Assembly: GCF_002101965.1 (NCBI RefSeq)
Contig: NZ_LQQA01000010.1
Location: forward strand, 186,001-250,000
Direction: 5' to 3'
From: Mycolicibacterium wolinskyi
Lineage (GTDB): Bacteria > Actinomycetota > Actinomycetes > Mycobacteriales > Mycobacteriaceae
Length of the DNA stretch: 64,000 nucleotides
Notes under the pieces: model-generated
The model's input: only the letters and a program-made list of their open reading frames with translations
Told to the model about the DNA's origin: nothing
Databases searched by the model: none
Program-made: the position numbers and the translations under genes
Shown: piece by piece, positions 1 through 8,415 of the stretch
Position numbering within the stretch: position 1 is the first letter of the stretch
How the letters are laid out: each line of letters opens with the position of its first letter

Positions 1-2
1 TC

Positions 3-590
3 ACGTGCTTCGCCGTCACCATCGGCGGCACCATCGCGTTCTACACCTACAGCGTCAACGCCCCGGCGATCGTCAAGTCCACCTACGAAGACCACGGCAT
101 GACGGCGACGTGGATCAATCTCATCGGGTTGACCTTCCTCATGGTGATCCAGCCGATCGGCGGATTGATCAGCGACAAGGTGGGCCGCAAGCCCGTACTG
201 CTGTTCTTCGGGTTCGGAGCGGTGGTCTACACCTACGTCCTCATCACCGTCCTGCCCCAAACCACCTCGGTGGCAATGTCTCTCACGCTGGTGTGCGTCG
301 GCTACGTGATCCTGACCGGGTACACCTCGATCAACGCCATCGTCAAGGCAGAGCTGTTCCCGTCGCACGTACGGGCCCTCGGAGTGGGTCTGGGCTACGC
401 GCTGGCGAATTCGGCCTTCGGCGGCACCGCGCCGCTGATCTACCAGGCGGCCAAGAACGGTGGTCACGTTCCGTGGTTCATCGGTTACGTCACTGTCGTC
501 ATCGCGGTGTCGCTGTTCGTCTACCTGTTCGTGTTGAAGAACAAGTCCGAGACGGCGCTCGATCGCGAACAGGGCCGCGCGTTCGCGTGA
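3..590 (+). CDS. MFS transporter, MHS (metabolite:H+ symporter) type, C-terminal part
   Basis: This is the C-terminal ~195 residues of a gene that begins before the window; the frame is open to base 3. It shows several hydrophobic membrane segments and the loop signature SDKVGRKP (bases ~168-192), the cytoplasmic G-x-x-D-R/K-x-G-R-K/R motif repeated in major facilitator proteins. Segments such as LFPSHVRALGVGLGYALANS resemble the MHS subfamily (KgtP, ProP, shikimate and dicarboxylate:H+ symporters). It should import a small organic acid or osmolyte across the inner membrane by proton symport; the substrate cannot be read from this half. A lipoprotein gene follows on the same strand only 28 bases after the stop. 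Confidence 0.85.
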   Translation, partial: TCFAVTIGGTIAFYTYSVNAPAIVKSTYEDHGMTATWINLIGLTFLMVIQPIGGLISDKVGRKPVLLFFGFGAVVYTYVLITVLPQTTSVAMSLTLVCVGYVILTGYTSINAIVKAELFPSHVRALGVGLGYALANSAFGGTAPLIYQAAKNGGHVPWFIGYVTVVIAVSLFVYLFVLKNKSETALDREQGRAFA

Positions 591-618
591 CGTTCTAGGC
601 TTGCCGACTGTGTCGTCG

Positions 619-1539
619 ATGTCCCGAAGGTCTGTCCTCCGGGGCATCGCGATGCTGTCGGCCGGCTTGTCGATCGCGTCCTGCCGCACCGGGGACGACG
701 CCCCGGTACGTCTCGCGGCGGGCGAGCAGGGCGGCTTCTTCTGGGAGTTCTCCGGTCTCCTCGCCGCGGCAGGCGCCCGATCGGCGACCGCCCGCATCGA
801 ACCACTGCAGACCAACGGGTCAGCCGACAACATCGAGGCGTTGAGATCGGGACGTGCCGAACTCGCGATGAGTCTGCTTGACACCGCGCAGGACAGTCCC
901 GACGCCGACGTGCTCACGGCGGTCGGCCGCGTCTACGAGAACTACTTTCAGGTCGCCGTGCGCGACGACTCCCCCATCACCTCGCCGGCAGATCTGCGGG
1001 GACGCGTCGTCAGCGTCGGTGCACCTGGTTCAGGGGCGACGTCGCTGTCGCAGCGCGTGCTCGACGCCGCCGGACTCGCCGAGCCGGTCGCTGTTCGCCA
1101 AGTGCAACAGACGATGAGCGACGCCGCGGCCGCCCTCGTCGCAGGCGACATCGACGCGGCCATGTGGGCCGGAGGCCTGCCCACCCCAGCCTTCGACGAG
1201 TTGAGTGTCGGCATCCGACTCCTCGACCTCGCGGCGGTGGTCCCCATACTGCGACAGACGCACGGAACCACCTACGAGCCGGTGTCGGTGCCACCCGACG
1301 TGTACGGTCACCACCCCGCGGTGGTCACCGTGGGGGTCGCCAATCTGCTGCTGGCCCGCCGTGATGTCCCCGACCACATCGTCGCCGCCATCGTCGATCT
1401 CCTTCTCGACGACCCGTCATCACTCGTCCCGACACAGGCCATCGGAAGCCAATTCCTCGACGCCCAATCACTCATCCAAACCGGCCCCATCGCACTGCAT
1501 CCGGGGGCGGCGGCCGAGTACCGGCGTAGGCATGGTTGA
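619..1539 (+). CDS. TAXI family TRAP-type solute-binding lipoprotein
   Basis: A secreted 306-residue binding protein. The N-terminus has paired arginines (SRRSVLR), a hydrophobic stretch and a lipobox-like LSIASC, so it is probably a Tat- or Sec-exported lipoprotein. The mature part begins RLAAGEQGGFFWEFSGLLAA, and has the opening, the GSADNIEALRSGRAELAMSL block and the later glycine-rich PADLRGRVVSVGAPGSG block expected of TAXI/NMT1-like binding proteins of TRAP transporters. I chose ATG 619 because the export signal starts there; TTG 601 and GTG 610 are in frame but no start has a clear ribosome site. No TRAP membrane subunits are adjacent, so it may work alone or with the MFS gene upstream. 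It converges on the large minus-strand gene, 19 bases away. Confidence 0.75.
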   Translation: MSRRSVLRGIAMLSAGLSIASCRTGDDAPVRLAAGEQGGFFWEFSGLLAAAGARSATARIEPLQTNGSADNIEALRSGRAELAMSLLDTAQDSPDADVLTAVGRVYENYFQVAVRDDSPITSPADLRGRVVSVGAPGSGATSLSQRVLDAAGLAEPVAVRQVQQTMSDAAAALVAGDIDAAMWAGGLPTPAFDELSVGIRLLDLAAVVPILRQTHGTTYEPVSVPPDVYGHHPAVVTVGVANLLLARRDVPDHIVAAIVDLLLDDPSSLVPTQAIGSQFLDAQSLIQTGPIALHPGAAAEYRRRHG

Positions 1540-1558
1540 GACGGAACGGAATGGTGTC

Positions 1559-4500
1559 TCAGTGACGTACTCCGACCGGCACGATCATGACGGCCCTGCC
1601 CGCATGCCTGGCCTCGGCCATGTTCACGTGCGCAACACTGGCCCGCAATCGTGACCGCTCGGCATAGAACGGCACGACGACGCGGCGCTGGGCCGTGTTG
1701 ACGATGTGGTCGATGAGGATATCGCTCATCATCGAAGGGTGGTAATCGCGTCCGTAGGTCTGTTTGAGGACCTTCTCGAGCGCGATCCGGTTCACCTCCG
1801 CTTCGCCCTCGCCGAAAAACAGTTCTTCCATACCCTTGCGGATCCACGTATTGCTCAGCTGAGTCCCAGATCCCGTCTGCCCGAGTTGAATCTGCCAAGA
1901 ACTGCCTTCCCGCACGTACTTGCACTCGATCACCCAGAACGTGACCTGATCGCCGTTCCGTGAGACACCGAGGAGATCGATGCCGTTGCCCGACTCGTTG
2001 TGAATACCTGGGACGACGCGCATCTTCGGCAGTCCGTTGCCCGCGAAGTCGCCGCGTTGCAATGCCTCGGCGACCGCGAGCTCGAAATCGGAGCCGGAGA
2101 AGCCCGCCAGGCCGGGCGCCAACTGCGGAAGCGGCGGTAACGGAGGCATCGGCGGTTCCGGTTCGCGCTGAACCATCTTCTGCGCCACCGGCTTCTTCCC
2201 CGCGACGACGCTGAACGCGCTTGCCAGGTCGATGGAGGCGGCGCTGCCACCGATGCCGACGCCGACGCCCTGTGCCATCCCGCCGCCCTCCATCACCAAC
2301 GAAACGGTCACGCCCAGTGCGGCTTCCGCGACGGCGGGTGCGCAGCCGGCGGCCTTGGCCAGGTAGTCGCGCGTGGCCGACACCGGGTCGGCGAGGTCGG
2401 CGTGGCTGGCCCAACTTTGGGCCTGCGCCACGACACTGTCACGCCAAGCCGCGAGCCGCGTCAGCGCCGGCCCCTCCCCCAGCATCGTCGCGGTCATCTC
2501 CCACGATGGCAGTCGCTTGACCGTCTCGGCAGGCCCGAGCACGTCGATCGCCTGTTGGACGAGCTGTTGGCGCTGCGCGGTCGGCTGCTTGTCGATCGTG
2601 ATGAGCCGCTCCCGGATCGCGGGCGCGTCCAAGGTGTTGACCCCCGACGCAAGGTACTCGGAAATCCTTCGTCCACTGGGGCTTTCGGCGCCGACCAGGT
2701 CCCGCAGTTCCTCTGCAGGGCGGTTGGTCTTGTGGATGGTCGGCCCGACGCCCTCTTTGTCGATCGCCTCGGCGATCAGCGCGCGTTGTTCGTTCTCGGG
2801 CAGGGTTTTTATCTTTGCCAGGCGTTCGGTGAGCCTCAGCCCGGCCATGACGGCGGACACCGCTCCGGTGATGCCCGCGCCGATGGCCGCGTTGACGATG
2901 CTGGTCTTGAGGATGTGGGCGAGCCCGCGGTCACCGCCCTGCGCCCACGTCTCGTTGTGCACCGACGCCTCCACGGCCGTCGAGAGAGCGCCGGTCACGG
3001 CGTTTTCGAGCATTTTCTTGCCGGTATCGGCAGCGAACGTGCGGAACGACGCGGGAGCCGCGGCGCGGGCGGCATCCGTCGCGGCCTCCTTCAGCGCACC
3101 GGTGGCGACCCCGGCGGTGACGACGCCGGCGATCACGTTGAGCGCGCCGTCCACGGCGCCGGAGACGAAAGCGCCCGCGCCGTCGTCACCGATGACGTCG
3201 AATCGGTCGCCCATCACCACCTTCTTGCTCACCACCTTCGCCATCGCGGATGCCACGGCCGCCCGGGCGATCGCCGCCACCGCCATCTCGACGCTCGCAC
3301 CGCCGGTCGCGAGTCCGAGGATCAGCCCGACCGCGGCACTGACGACGGCATCGACCGTGGCTTCCAGTTCGTCGCGGTAGCGAACGAACGCACGCAGCGA
3401 ACCTTCGGTCGCCGCTGCGAGTTTGGCGATCTCGGCGAGTTGCTTTTCGTCGAGTGGCTTACCCGCGGCTTGCGCCCGAGCGACCGCCGCCTGTAGTTCG
3501 CGGTTTTCGTCCGCCACTGCGTCGGCGGCGTTGGTAACCGAGCCAACTCCGCTGCTCGTTTCACGGCCGACGGCGTCATTGAGCCACTTCGCCTTCTCCA
3601 GCGGAGCCATATCCGGTGGCGCAAGCGCCATGAGCACCTTGTTCGCGTTGGCAGTGCCCTGCCCGCGGACCTTCGTCATGAACGCTGCATCGCGAGACAG
3701 CTCACGCCGCGTCGTGCCGTCGGTGAAGTTGTTGATGATGTGCACGAGATAGTCGGTATTACCCGGGTTGGCGAAGGTCCACTCGATGCGCGCCTTGGGG
3801 TCGGCGAAAACCTGGCTGTCGAGCCAACCCTTCTCAGCGGCAACGCAATACGTGCTGACGAACTGATTGAAAGGCGACCTGACGTCTCGGTAGCCGTTCT
3901 TGAACCGCTCCCACTGTGGCGGTGTCGACATCTTGAGGACGTCGAACACGCTGCCGCTGCCCGTGCCACCGGACTTCTGTAATTCCTGAACGAGCGGGTC
4001 GGCGAGGATGCCGGCGCCACCGATCCCGACCATTGCCTTCAGCCTGTTCAAGTCCTCCTCGCCGAGACCGCCGAAGAAGTCCTTGATGCCCTTCAGCTCG
4101 CCCTCGCCGCGGAGACCGGCCTCCACGGCCGTCTTCACCGGGCCGAAATCGGTGAGCGCGCCGAGGACCTGCCAGATGATCTCGGGTGCAGACTTGACGC
4201 CCGATGTGCAGATCTTGATGACCTTGACGGCACGCTCGGCCGGTGAGCGGTTGCCCTCCAACAGTGCGGCCGCGACGTCCCGATCCTTGAAAACCGTTGA
4301 CATCTCACGGTTCAAGTTGTCGGCGAGTTCCTCACCGTACGAGGCCTTGTACTGGGTCTTGATGGTCTCAACCTTCGGGTCCTGCACAAGCGCGCCGATG
4401 AGCATCTGCGATTCATTGATGAACCTGCCGGCGACGGCGATGCGAGCCCGGTCCGCCGGCCGCAGGCTGCTATAGGCCAGCAGAGCCTTGGCCTTGGTGA

Positions 4501-5194
4501 AGTGCCACTCCAGCGACAGCGACGCCCGCTCCATCTGCGTGATCACCGCACCGGCGATGGTGCTCGAATTGCCGTCGGGCAGCTTCTCATTGCGGTTGCC
4601 GTACTTCGACGAGTAGCTCGCCGAGAAGTCTGTCTCTGCCTCCTTGAAGGAGCCACGGAGCTGGGTCAGGACCGTCTCCATGGTGGTCAGGTCCACTCCC
4701 CATCCGGCGATGGTGAAGTAGATCTTGTCCGCGGCCCGCAATCCACCGTGCTCCAGATACACCTGGCCCCGGATGGCATCGTTGCCGCCAAGCTTCTCGA
4801 GATCCTTGACCAGGTCACGCTTCTTGCTGTCGGCATACTTCTGTTTGAGCTCGACGCCCTTTCCTTTCTGCAACAGCAATGTCTGCAGCACGCTCTCGAC
4901 GGGCACGACGTTCTTCAACACCAACGCTTCGTGGAGATCGGTTACCGCCGCGTCGATGTCACCGGGTTTGGCCAGCCGCTGGACGTGGGCGATGCCGTTC
5001 TGCACGGACGTTGACGGGGTGGTGGTTTGCAGCCACGACGCAATCGCCGCGTTGCCCGCCAGCCGCTGCAGATCTTGCACTGCGTCCTGGGAGGGCATGG
5101 GCCGCTTGGGAATCGGCCGCTTGCGTGGCGACCGTGGGGCCGCACCCGGACCGTCTGATTGAACCTTCTCGCTGCGAGCAACGCGTTGGTTCAC
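1559..5194 (-). CDS. Large candidate toxin/effector: LQRLAGNAA N-terminus, PD-(D/E)XK nuclease C-terminus
   Basis: The protein has 1,211 residues from GTG 5194, chosen because GGAAGG lies just upstream; the frame stays open to 5359. Residues ~42-55 read LQRLAGNAAIASWL followed by VQRL, a motif common at the N-terminus of proteins linked to extracellular contractile injection systems (often with DUF4157). A long helical region follows, with hydrophobic alanine/glycine-rich stretches around bases 3050-3350 (for example GAFVSGAVDGALNVIAGVV) like pre-toxin segments. Near the C-terminus, Asp1073 (in GIDLLG) and Glu1090-x-Lys1092 (in VIECKYV) form the D-(x16)-E-x-K pattern of PD-(D/E)XK nucleases, as in Tox-REase domains. 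A DNA-cutting effector is inferred. No immunity gene follows: the next gene is convergent. No injection-system structural gene is in the window. Confidence 0.65.
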   Translation of the reverse strand: MNQRVARSEKVQSDGPGAAPRSPRKRPIPKRPMPSQDAVQDLQRLAGNAAIASWLQTTTPSTSVQNGIAHVQRLAKPGDIDAAVTDLHEALVLKNVVPVESVLQTLLLQKGKGVELKQKYADSKKRDLVKDLEKLGGNDAIRGQVYLEHGGLRAADKIYFTIAGWGVDLTTMETVLTQLRGSFKEAETDFSASYSSKYGNRNEKLPDGNSSTIAGAVITQMERASLSLEWHFTKAKALLAYSSLRPADRARIAVAGRFINESQMLIGALVQDPKVETIKTQYKASYGEELADNLNREMSTVFKDRDVAAALLEGNRSPAERAVKVIKICTSGVKSAPEIIWQVLGALTDFGPVKTAVEAGLRGEGELKGIKDFFGGLGEEDLNRLKAMVGIGGAGILADPLVQELQKSGGTGSGSVFDVLKMSTPPQWERFKNGYRDVRSPFNQFVSTYCVAAEKGWLDSQVFADPKARIEWTFANPGNTDYLVHIINNFTDGTTRRELSRDAAFMTKVRGQGTANANKVLMALAPPDMAPLEKAKWLNDAVGRETSSGVGSVTNAADAVADENRELQAAVARAQAAGKPLDEKQLAEIAKLAAATEGSLRAFVRYRDELEATVDAVVSAAVGLILGLATGGASVEMAVAAIARAAVASAMAKVVSKKVVMGDRFDVIGDDGAGAFVSGAVDGALNVIAGVVTAGVATGALKEAATDAARAAAPASFRTFAADTGKKMLENAVTGALSTAVEASVHNETWAQGGDRGLAHILKTSIVNAAIGAGITGAVSAVMAGLRLTERLAKIKTLPENEQRALIAEAIDKEGVGPTIHKTNRPAEELRDLVGAESPSGRRISEYLASGVNTLDAPAIRERLITIDKQPTAQRQQLVQQAIDVLGPAETVKRLPSWEMTATMLGEGPALTRLAAWRDSVVAQAQSWASHADLADPVSATRDYLAKAAGCAPAVAEAALGVTVSLVMEGGGMAQGVGVGIGGSAASIDLASAFSVVAGKKPVAQKMVQREPEPPMPPLPPLPQLAPGLAGFSGSDFELAVAEALQRGDFAGNGLPKMRVVPGIHNESGNGIDLLGVSRNGDQVTFWVIECKYVREGSSWQIQLGQTGSGTQLSNTWIRKGMEELFFGEGEAEVNRIALEKVLKQTYGRDYHPSMMSDILIDHIVNTAQRRVVVPFYAERSRLRASVAHVNMAEARHAGRAVMIVPVGVRH

Positions 5195-5379
5195 GCCACG
5201 ACTTCCTTCCAGGGGCCTCTCACAGTATGAGTTGCTCACCGGGCTGGTCGCGACGACGCGTGGCGCGCCAAAGGGGTAATGACGAGTGCCCGAATGGGCT
5301 GTCCAGTCGTGTTTCGGCGCCACGTCGAGATTGCGCTCAGGGCTGTGGTCGCTGCGCAATCACGACTGTGGACGCAATC

Positions 5380-5667
5380 TCAACGCTCGCCGCGGTCAAC
5401 GATCAGGCCGGCATTCTGTGCGTCGCCGACTATGTGTTCCCAGTTGACCACCGCGGCAGCGATCACTGTGATGGCGGTGGCAAAGCCGAGAAGTGAAGCG
5501 AGCACTTCCGCCCACTCCCCGCTGGTGCCGGCGCCGAGCAGGATGGCCACCACCGCGCCCGCGATGACCCATCCGGCGGTCAACGCGCTTCGCCACCACT
5601 CCCTGCGCCGCATGCCAAAAGCGGAGCGGGCGCCGGCCCGGCGCGAGGATTCGATCGGCGTGGTCAT
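5380..5667 (-). CDS. Small two-helix membrane protein of unknown function
   Basis: A 95-residue protein from ATG 5667 (GTG 5676 is an in-frame alternative). The basic start (RRAGARSAFGMRRREWWRS) is followed by two hydrophobic segments, ALTAGWVIAGAVVAILLGAG and VLASLLGFATAITVIAAAVV, separated by a short polar turn, and a short acidic tail. The charge pattern suggests that both ends are cytoplasmic. It lies 185 bases upstream of the large toxin-like gene on the same strand, so co-transcription is possible but not shown. I do not recognise the family. A membrane-bound immunity role for the toxin would be speculation. Confidence 0.55.
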   Translation of the reverse strand: MTTPIESSRRAGARSAFGMRRREWWRSALTAGWVIAGAVVAILLGAGTSGEWAEVLASLLGFATAITVIAAAVVNWEHIVGDAQNAGLIVDRGER

Positions 5668-5922
5668 GAGACCCACTGTCCCGTTGCTGACTGAGAAGGC
5701 GTGAAGCGTTCGTTATGGAAATGCTCTGAACTCCGGCCGCCGGTCAATCAGTCCGGTGAACGAAACTGGCGTCATTTCGTTCGCCACAACATCGGCCGTT
5801 ACTGCACTTCGAAAATATCGTCAAGATTTCCCGACGCTGGTTTCGGCAATCGCACTCGACACGTCATCTCTGGGCATAGCTTAAACGACGTTCGCGTCAA
5901 TTTCCTGGGGAGGAAGGTAGCC

Positions 5923-7173
5923 ATGAGTATCTCGATGGACAAGGTGACGAGGGCGGGAATAGTGGGTGCGGTGGCCTCGGCTATGGCAGTCGGAGCGTTC
6001 GGCGCGACCGCACCCGCGCACGCATGGTGCGTCGGAATCAGCGGCATCAATATCGGTGGGGGCTGCTCGAGCACCTTGGGCAACTTCGCACTCGGCCTAG
6101 GGCCGAACGCGGTGGCGAGTTCGAGTGGGTTCATCACGGGCGCGATTGCCTTCGGAGACGCTTTTGCCGCGTCTGCGGGCACTCTCACCGCCGCGTGGGC
6201 AGGCGGCACCGGTTCGGAGTCATACACCAACGGCTTCTTCAATTGGGCTGTGGCACAAGGCACCAACGCGTCCGCGGTCGCAGGTAGGCAGAACAGCGAC
6301 TTTGCCAACTTCGCCTTCAACTTCGGCAACGCCGTGGAGCCATGGCTCGGCGGAGAAAACGAAGAGTTGGGAACAAGCAACGTCGACGCGAGTTACGGCA
6401 GCTTCAACCTTGCGGCCAACCTCGGCGGAAACGCCAATGCCGTAGAGGGCACCACGAAAGACCTTCGCGTGTGGGCCGGCGGTTTGGAAGGCGAGGAAAA
6501 TTTCGGTTCCGCCGCGCTCAATCTCTTCGGCAACCGTAACGATGTGCAGGCATTCGGCTCTGGCGTTGCGGCCATCGCCGTGGGCAATCCCTTCGGGTTC
6601 CCGAACGGCAGCGACAGCATCGTTCGGGTCGGCGATTTCGTTGTGGGGATATCCGGCGGAAGCCTGAGCCTGGCGTTCAATATCCAGCCACCCTTCATCA
6701 CCGAAGAATGCGACACCGGGCAATGCGGCAACACCGTGACGGTCGGCAACGGCTACCTGTCCATCGCGGGAGCGGTCGGGTTGGTCAATCGGGTCGTCGA
6801 ACAAATCGGACCGGGCATCCGGATCAACACCCCATTCAATCCGCCTCCGACCGTCACGAACGAGCTTGCCGCTGACAGCACGTCGACGACAACGCTCACA
6901 GCGTCAGTGCCGAAGTCCACCGGCGATGGCGTCAAGGGCAACAAACAGCGAAGCCTCGTCCGCTCCAGCCTCGACTTCAGCGGAGGCGCCAAGGCGGATG
7001 CTGACCGGAGTGACAGCACGTCGAAGGCCACCGACCAGGGACCGTCCGCACCGAAGTCACTCAAGAGCCGGATCAACGAGACCAAGAAAAAGGTGAGCGA
7101 CGCCGTCAGCAAGGTCACCGGCAAGAAGTCACCGAAGACCGACGCCGACGATGGTGGTTCCGACGACGAGTGA
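5923..7173 (+). CDS. Secreted repeat-containing protein with Lys/Ser-rich tail
   Basis: A 416-residue exported protein. ATG 5923 is chosen because GGGAGGAAGG sits just upstream and a classical signal peptide starts there (VGAFGATAPAHA, cleavage likely after AHA). The mature part is rich in Asn, Phe, Gly and Ala and has loose repeats of about 35-45 residues built on NFAFNFGNAVE, NLAANLGGNANAVEG and ALNLFGNRNDVQAFG, which look like turns of a beta-solenoid. Cys pairs are present (WCVGI/GGGCSS and EECDTGQCG). The last ~100 residues are low complexity, ending in a Lys-rich stretch (INETKKKVSDAVSKVTGKK) and an Asp-rich end. The function is unknown; an envelope or matrix protein is plausible. Confidence 0.7.
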   Translation: MSISMDKVTRAGIVGAVASAMAVGAFGATAPAHAWCVGISGINIGGGCSSTLGNFALGLGPNAVASSSGFITGAIAFGDAFAASAGTLTAAWAGGTGSESYTNGFFNWAVAQGTNASAVAGRQNSDFANFAFNFGNAVEPWLGGENEELGTSNVDASYGSFNLAANLGGNANAVEGTTKDLRVWAGGLEGEENFGSAALNLFGNRNDVQAFGSGVAAIAVGNPFGFPNGSDSIVRVGDFVVGISGGSLSLAFNIQPPFITEECDTGQCGNTVTVGNGYLSIAGAVGLVNRVVEQIGPGIRINTPFNPPPTVTNELAADSTSTTTLTASVPKSTGDGVKGNKQRSLVRSSLDFSGGAKADADRSDSTSKATDQGPSAPKSLKSRINETKKKVSDAVSKVTGKKSPKTDADDGGSDDE

Positions 7174-7201
7174 CCCTGCTGGCTTGAATCCGTCTCAGTG
7201 A

Positions 7202-7217
7202 CCGGGCCCTAGCCCGG
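7202..7217 (+). terminator. Short GC hairpin after the secreted-protein gene
   Basis: CCGGGC and GCCCGG flank a 4-base loop 28 bases after the stop of the secreted repeat protein. The stem is only 6 bp and has no T-run, so a terminator role is tentative. Confidence 0.3.
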
Positions 7218-7269
7218 CGCCCATACGGTGCTCTAATCGCGATCGCGCTTGTCGCAACGCTTCAGCTTC

Positions 7270-7305
7270 GGTACGGTGAGGTACCAGATCGGTACCAGCG
7301 GTACC
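7270..7305 (+). promoter_or_regulatory. Array of four GGTAC(C/G) sites, candidate operator
   Basis: GGTACG at 7270 and GGTACC at 7280, 7291 and 7300 recur every 9-11 bases, about one helical turn, 30-66 bases upstream of the Ddn-like gene at 7336. Palindromic sites phased in this way are typical of repressor binding (for example TetR or MarR families). No regulator gene is adjacent, so the binding protein is unknown. Confidence 0.45.
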
Positions 7306-7335
7306 GCATACTCGCGCCTTCCGAACGGAGTCACG

Positions 7336-7746
7336 ATGCCGGTCAAGGATCACCCCAACAACGCTCCTGGCATGCCGATGCTCTTTCCAGCGTGGATCGA
7401 CCGGCTGCAGATGAAATACATGAATCCGGTGGCACGGCGGTTCGCGCGATTCCTACCAACGTTCGCGGTGATCTACCACCGGGGTCGCAAGTCGGGCCGC
7501 CCCTACGAGACAGTTGTTCAGGCTTACCGAAAAGGTAACGTCCTGGCAATCCTGCTCGGCCACGGTCAAACAGATTGGGTCAGAAACGTTTTGGCTGCGG
7601 GCGAGGCCGATGTGCGCCGCTCAAACCACGACTTACATATCACCGAACCACGCGTGGTCCCGATGGGCAGTCGCGCTGAAGGCTTGCCATGGATCGCCCG
7701 ATTAGGAAGCCGGCGCATGGCCGTGCTCGTCGCCAATATCAACTGA
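7336..7746 (+). CDS. Nitroreductase/deazaflavin (F420)-dependent oxidoreductase family (DUF385, Ddn-like)
   Basis: A 136-residue protein from ATG 7336. The core is typical of the Ddn/DUF385 split-barrel family, which binds coenzyme F420 and reduces quinones or other substrates in actinobacteria. It has a basic N-terminal helix (RRFARFLPTFAVIYHRG), the RKSGRPYETVV block that contacts the F420 phosphate in homologues, and the GHGQTDWVRNVLAAGEADVR block. Length is normal for the family. The physiological substrate is unknown. The four-copy GGTACC array just upstream suggests dedicated control. Two further members of the family are in the window, at 7856-8251 and 16219-16629. Confidence 0.85.
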   Translation: MPVKDHPNNAPGMPMLFPAWIDRLQMKYMNPVARRFARFLPTFAVIYHRGRKSGRPYETVVQAYRKGNVLAILLGHGQTDWVRNVLAAGEADVRRSNHDLHITEPRVVPMGSRAEGLPWIARLGSRRMAVLVANIN

Positions 7747-7782
7747 CACGGCCCCGCACGCTCTGAACCTGTCCTGATGTCG

Positions 7783-7811
7783 GTGCCCCCAGTCGGACTC
7801 GGACCGACACT
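7783..7811 (-). repeat. Decayed tRNA 3'-end fragment (old att-like site)
   Basis: These 29 bases match the 3' end of the tRNA gene at 14629-14702 (T arm and acceptor strand) with one mismatch, at 7802. The match stops at the variable loop. It lies ~590 bases outside the intact left att repeat at 8373, as expected of a leftover from an earlier integration at the same tRNA. Confidence 0.65.
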
Positions 7812-7855
7812 GTGCTTGAGCCGCTTCCCGGCTCTGAGTCCGGTGCGTACAGAGG

Positions 7856-8251
7856 TCAGCCCGCAGAGCCCGCGCTCGTCAGCAGAACGGCTGCCTCGTT
7901 GTAGGGAAACGCTCGGTAGAACAGCCGAGAACGCGGTATGACGAGGGCCGCGGCCTCGGCCTTGCTCACCACCCGTGGGTTGACGAGCGCGATAGCCCGT
8001 CCACGCTTGCGCAGCACCGTCGGTCCGCCGGCCAGCACGTTCTTCAACCAGTCCGTCTGTAGGCCGTAGCCGATAAGGATGGCGTAGCCATCATGGGTCT
8101 TGAATACCAACAGGGGCGTTCGATATCGCTTACCCGACTTCCGCCCGACGTGCTCCAGAGTCCCGAGGTTCGGAAGCCACGGTGCGATCGTGCGAGCCGC
8201 CGGATTGGTGACTCGCTTGTTGAACTCTGCGATTCGGCGAGGCACGCGCAT
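7856..8251 (-). CDS. Nitroreductase/deazaflavin (F420)-dependent oxidoreductase family (DUF385)
   Basis: A 131-residue Ddn-like protein. The core signatures are the amphipathic start FNKRVTNPAARTIAPWLP, LEHVGRKSGKRYRTPLLVF (F420-contact block) and GYGLQTDWLKNVLAGGPTVL. It is closest within the window to the 16219-16629 protein, which shares FNKxVTNP and the HxGRKSGKxxRTP block. F420 use is inferred from the family. It sits between the decayed tRNA fragment at 7783 and the intact left att site at 8373, so it may itself have arrived with an earlier element. It is convergent with the 7336-7746 gene. Confidence 0.8.
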   Translation of the reverse strand: MRVPRRIAEFNKRVTNPAARTIAPWLPNLGTLEHVGRKSGKRYRTPLLVFKTHDGYAILIGYGLQTDWLKNVLAGGPTVLRKRGRAIALVNPRVVSKAEAAALVIPRSRLFYRAFPYNEAAVLLTSAGSAG

Positions 8252-8372
8252 TCTCGGAGTCTAGGTATTGGTCGAAAATCCTCGCTGACGCGGTGTTGAC
8301 ACGAACCTTTCAACGCCCAACAACCGATCGCGTGTTCGGCGCGAAATACCGCATCTACCTGCCAGAAGGCCT

Positions 8373-8415
8373 GTGCCCCCAGTCGGACTCGAACCGACAC
8401 TTGGCGGATTTTAAG
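8373..8415. repeat. attL: 43-bp copy of tRNA 3' half
   Basis: Identical over 43 bases to 14628-14670. It contains the anticodon-loop-to-3'-end portion of the tRNA without the 5' half, so it cannot make a tRNA. It marks the distal end of the island. Confidence 0.9.

Noticed and set aside
2373..3496. Two overlapping plus-strand open frames within the toxin-like gene
   Set aside because: Antisense shadows; the minus-strand frame continues unbroken through them and carries the recognisable motifs.
5195..5359. Longer start for the toxin-like protein (55 more residues)
   Set aside because: The extra residues look like untranslated DNA read by chance, and GGAAGG sits right before GTG 5194.
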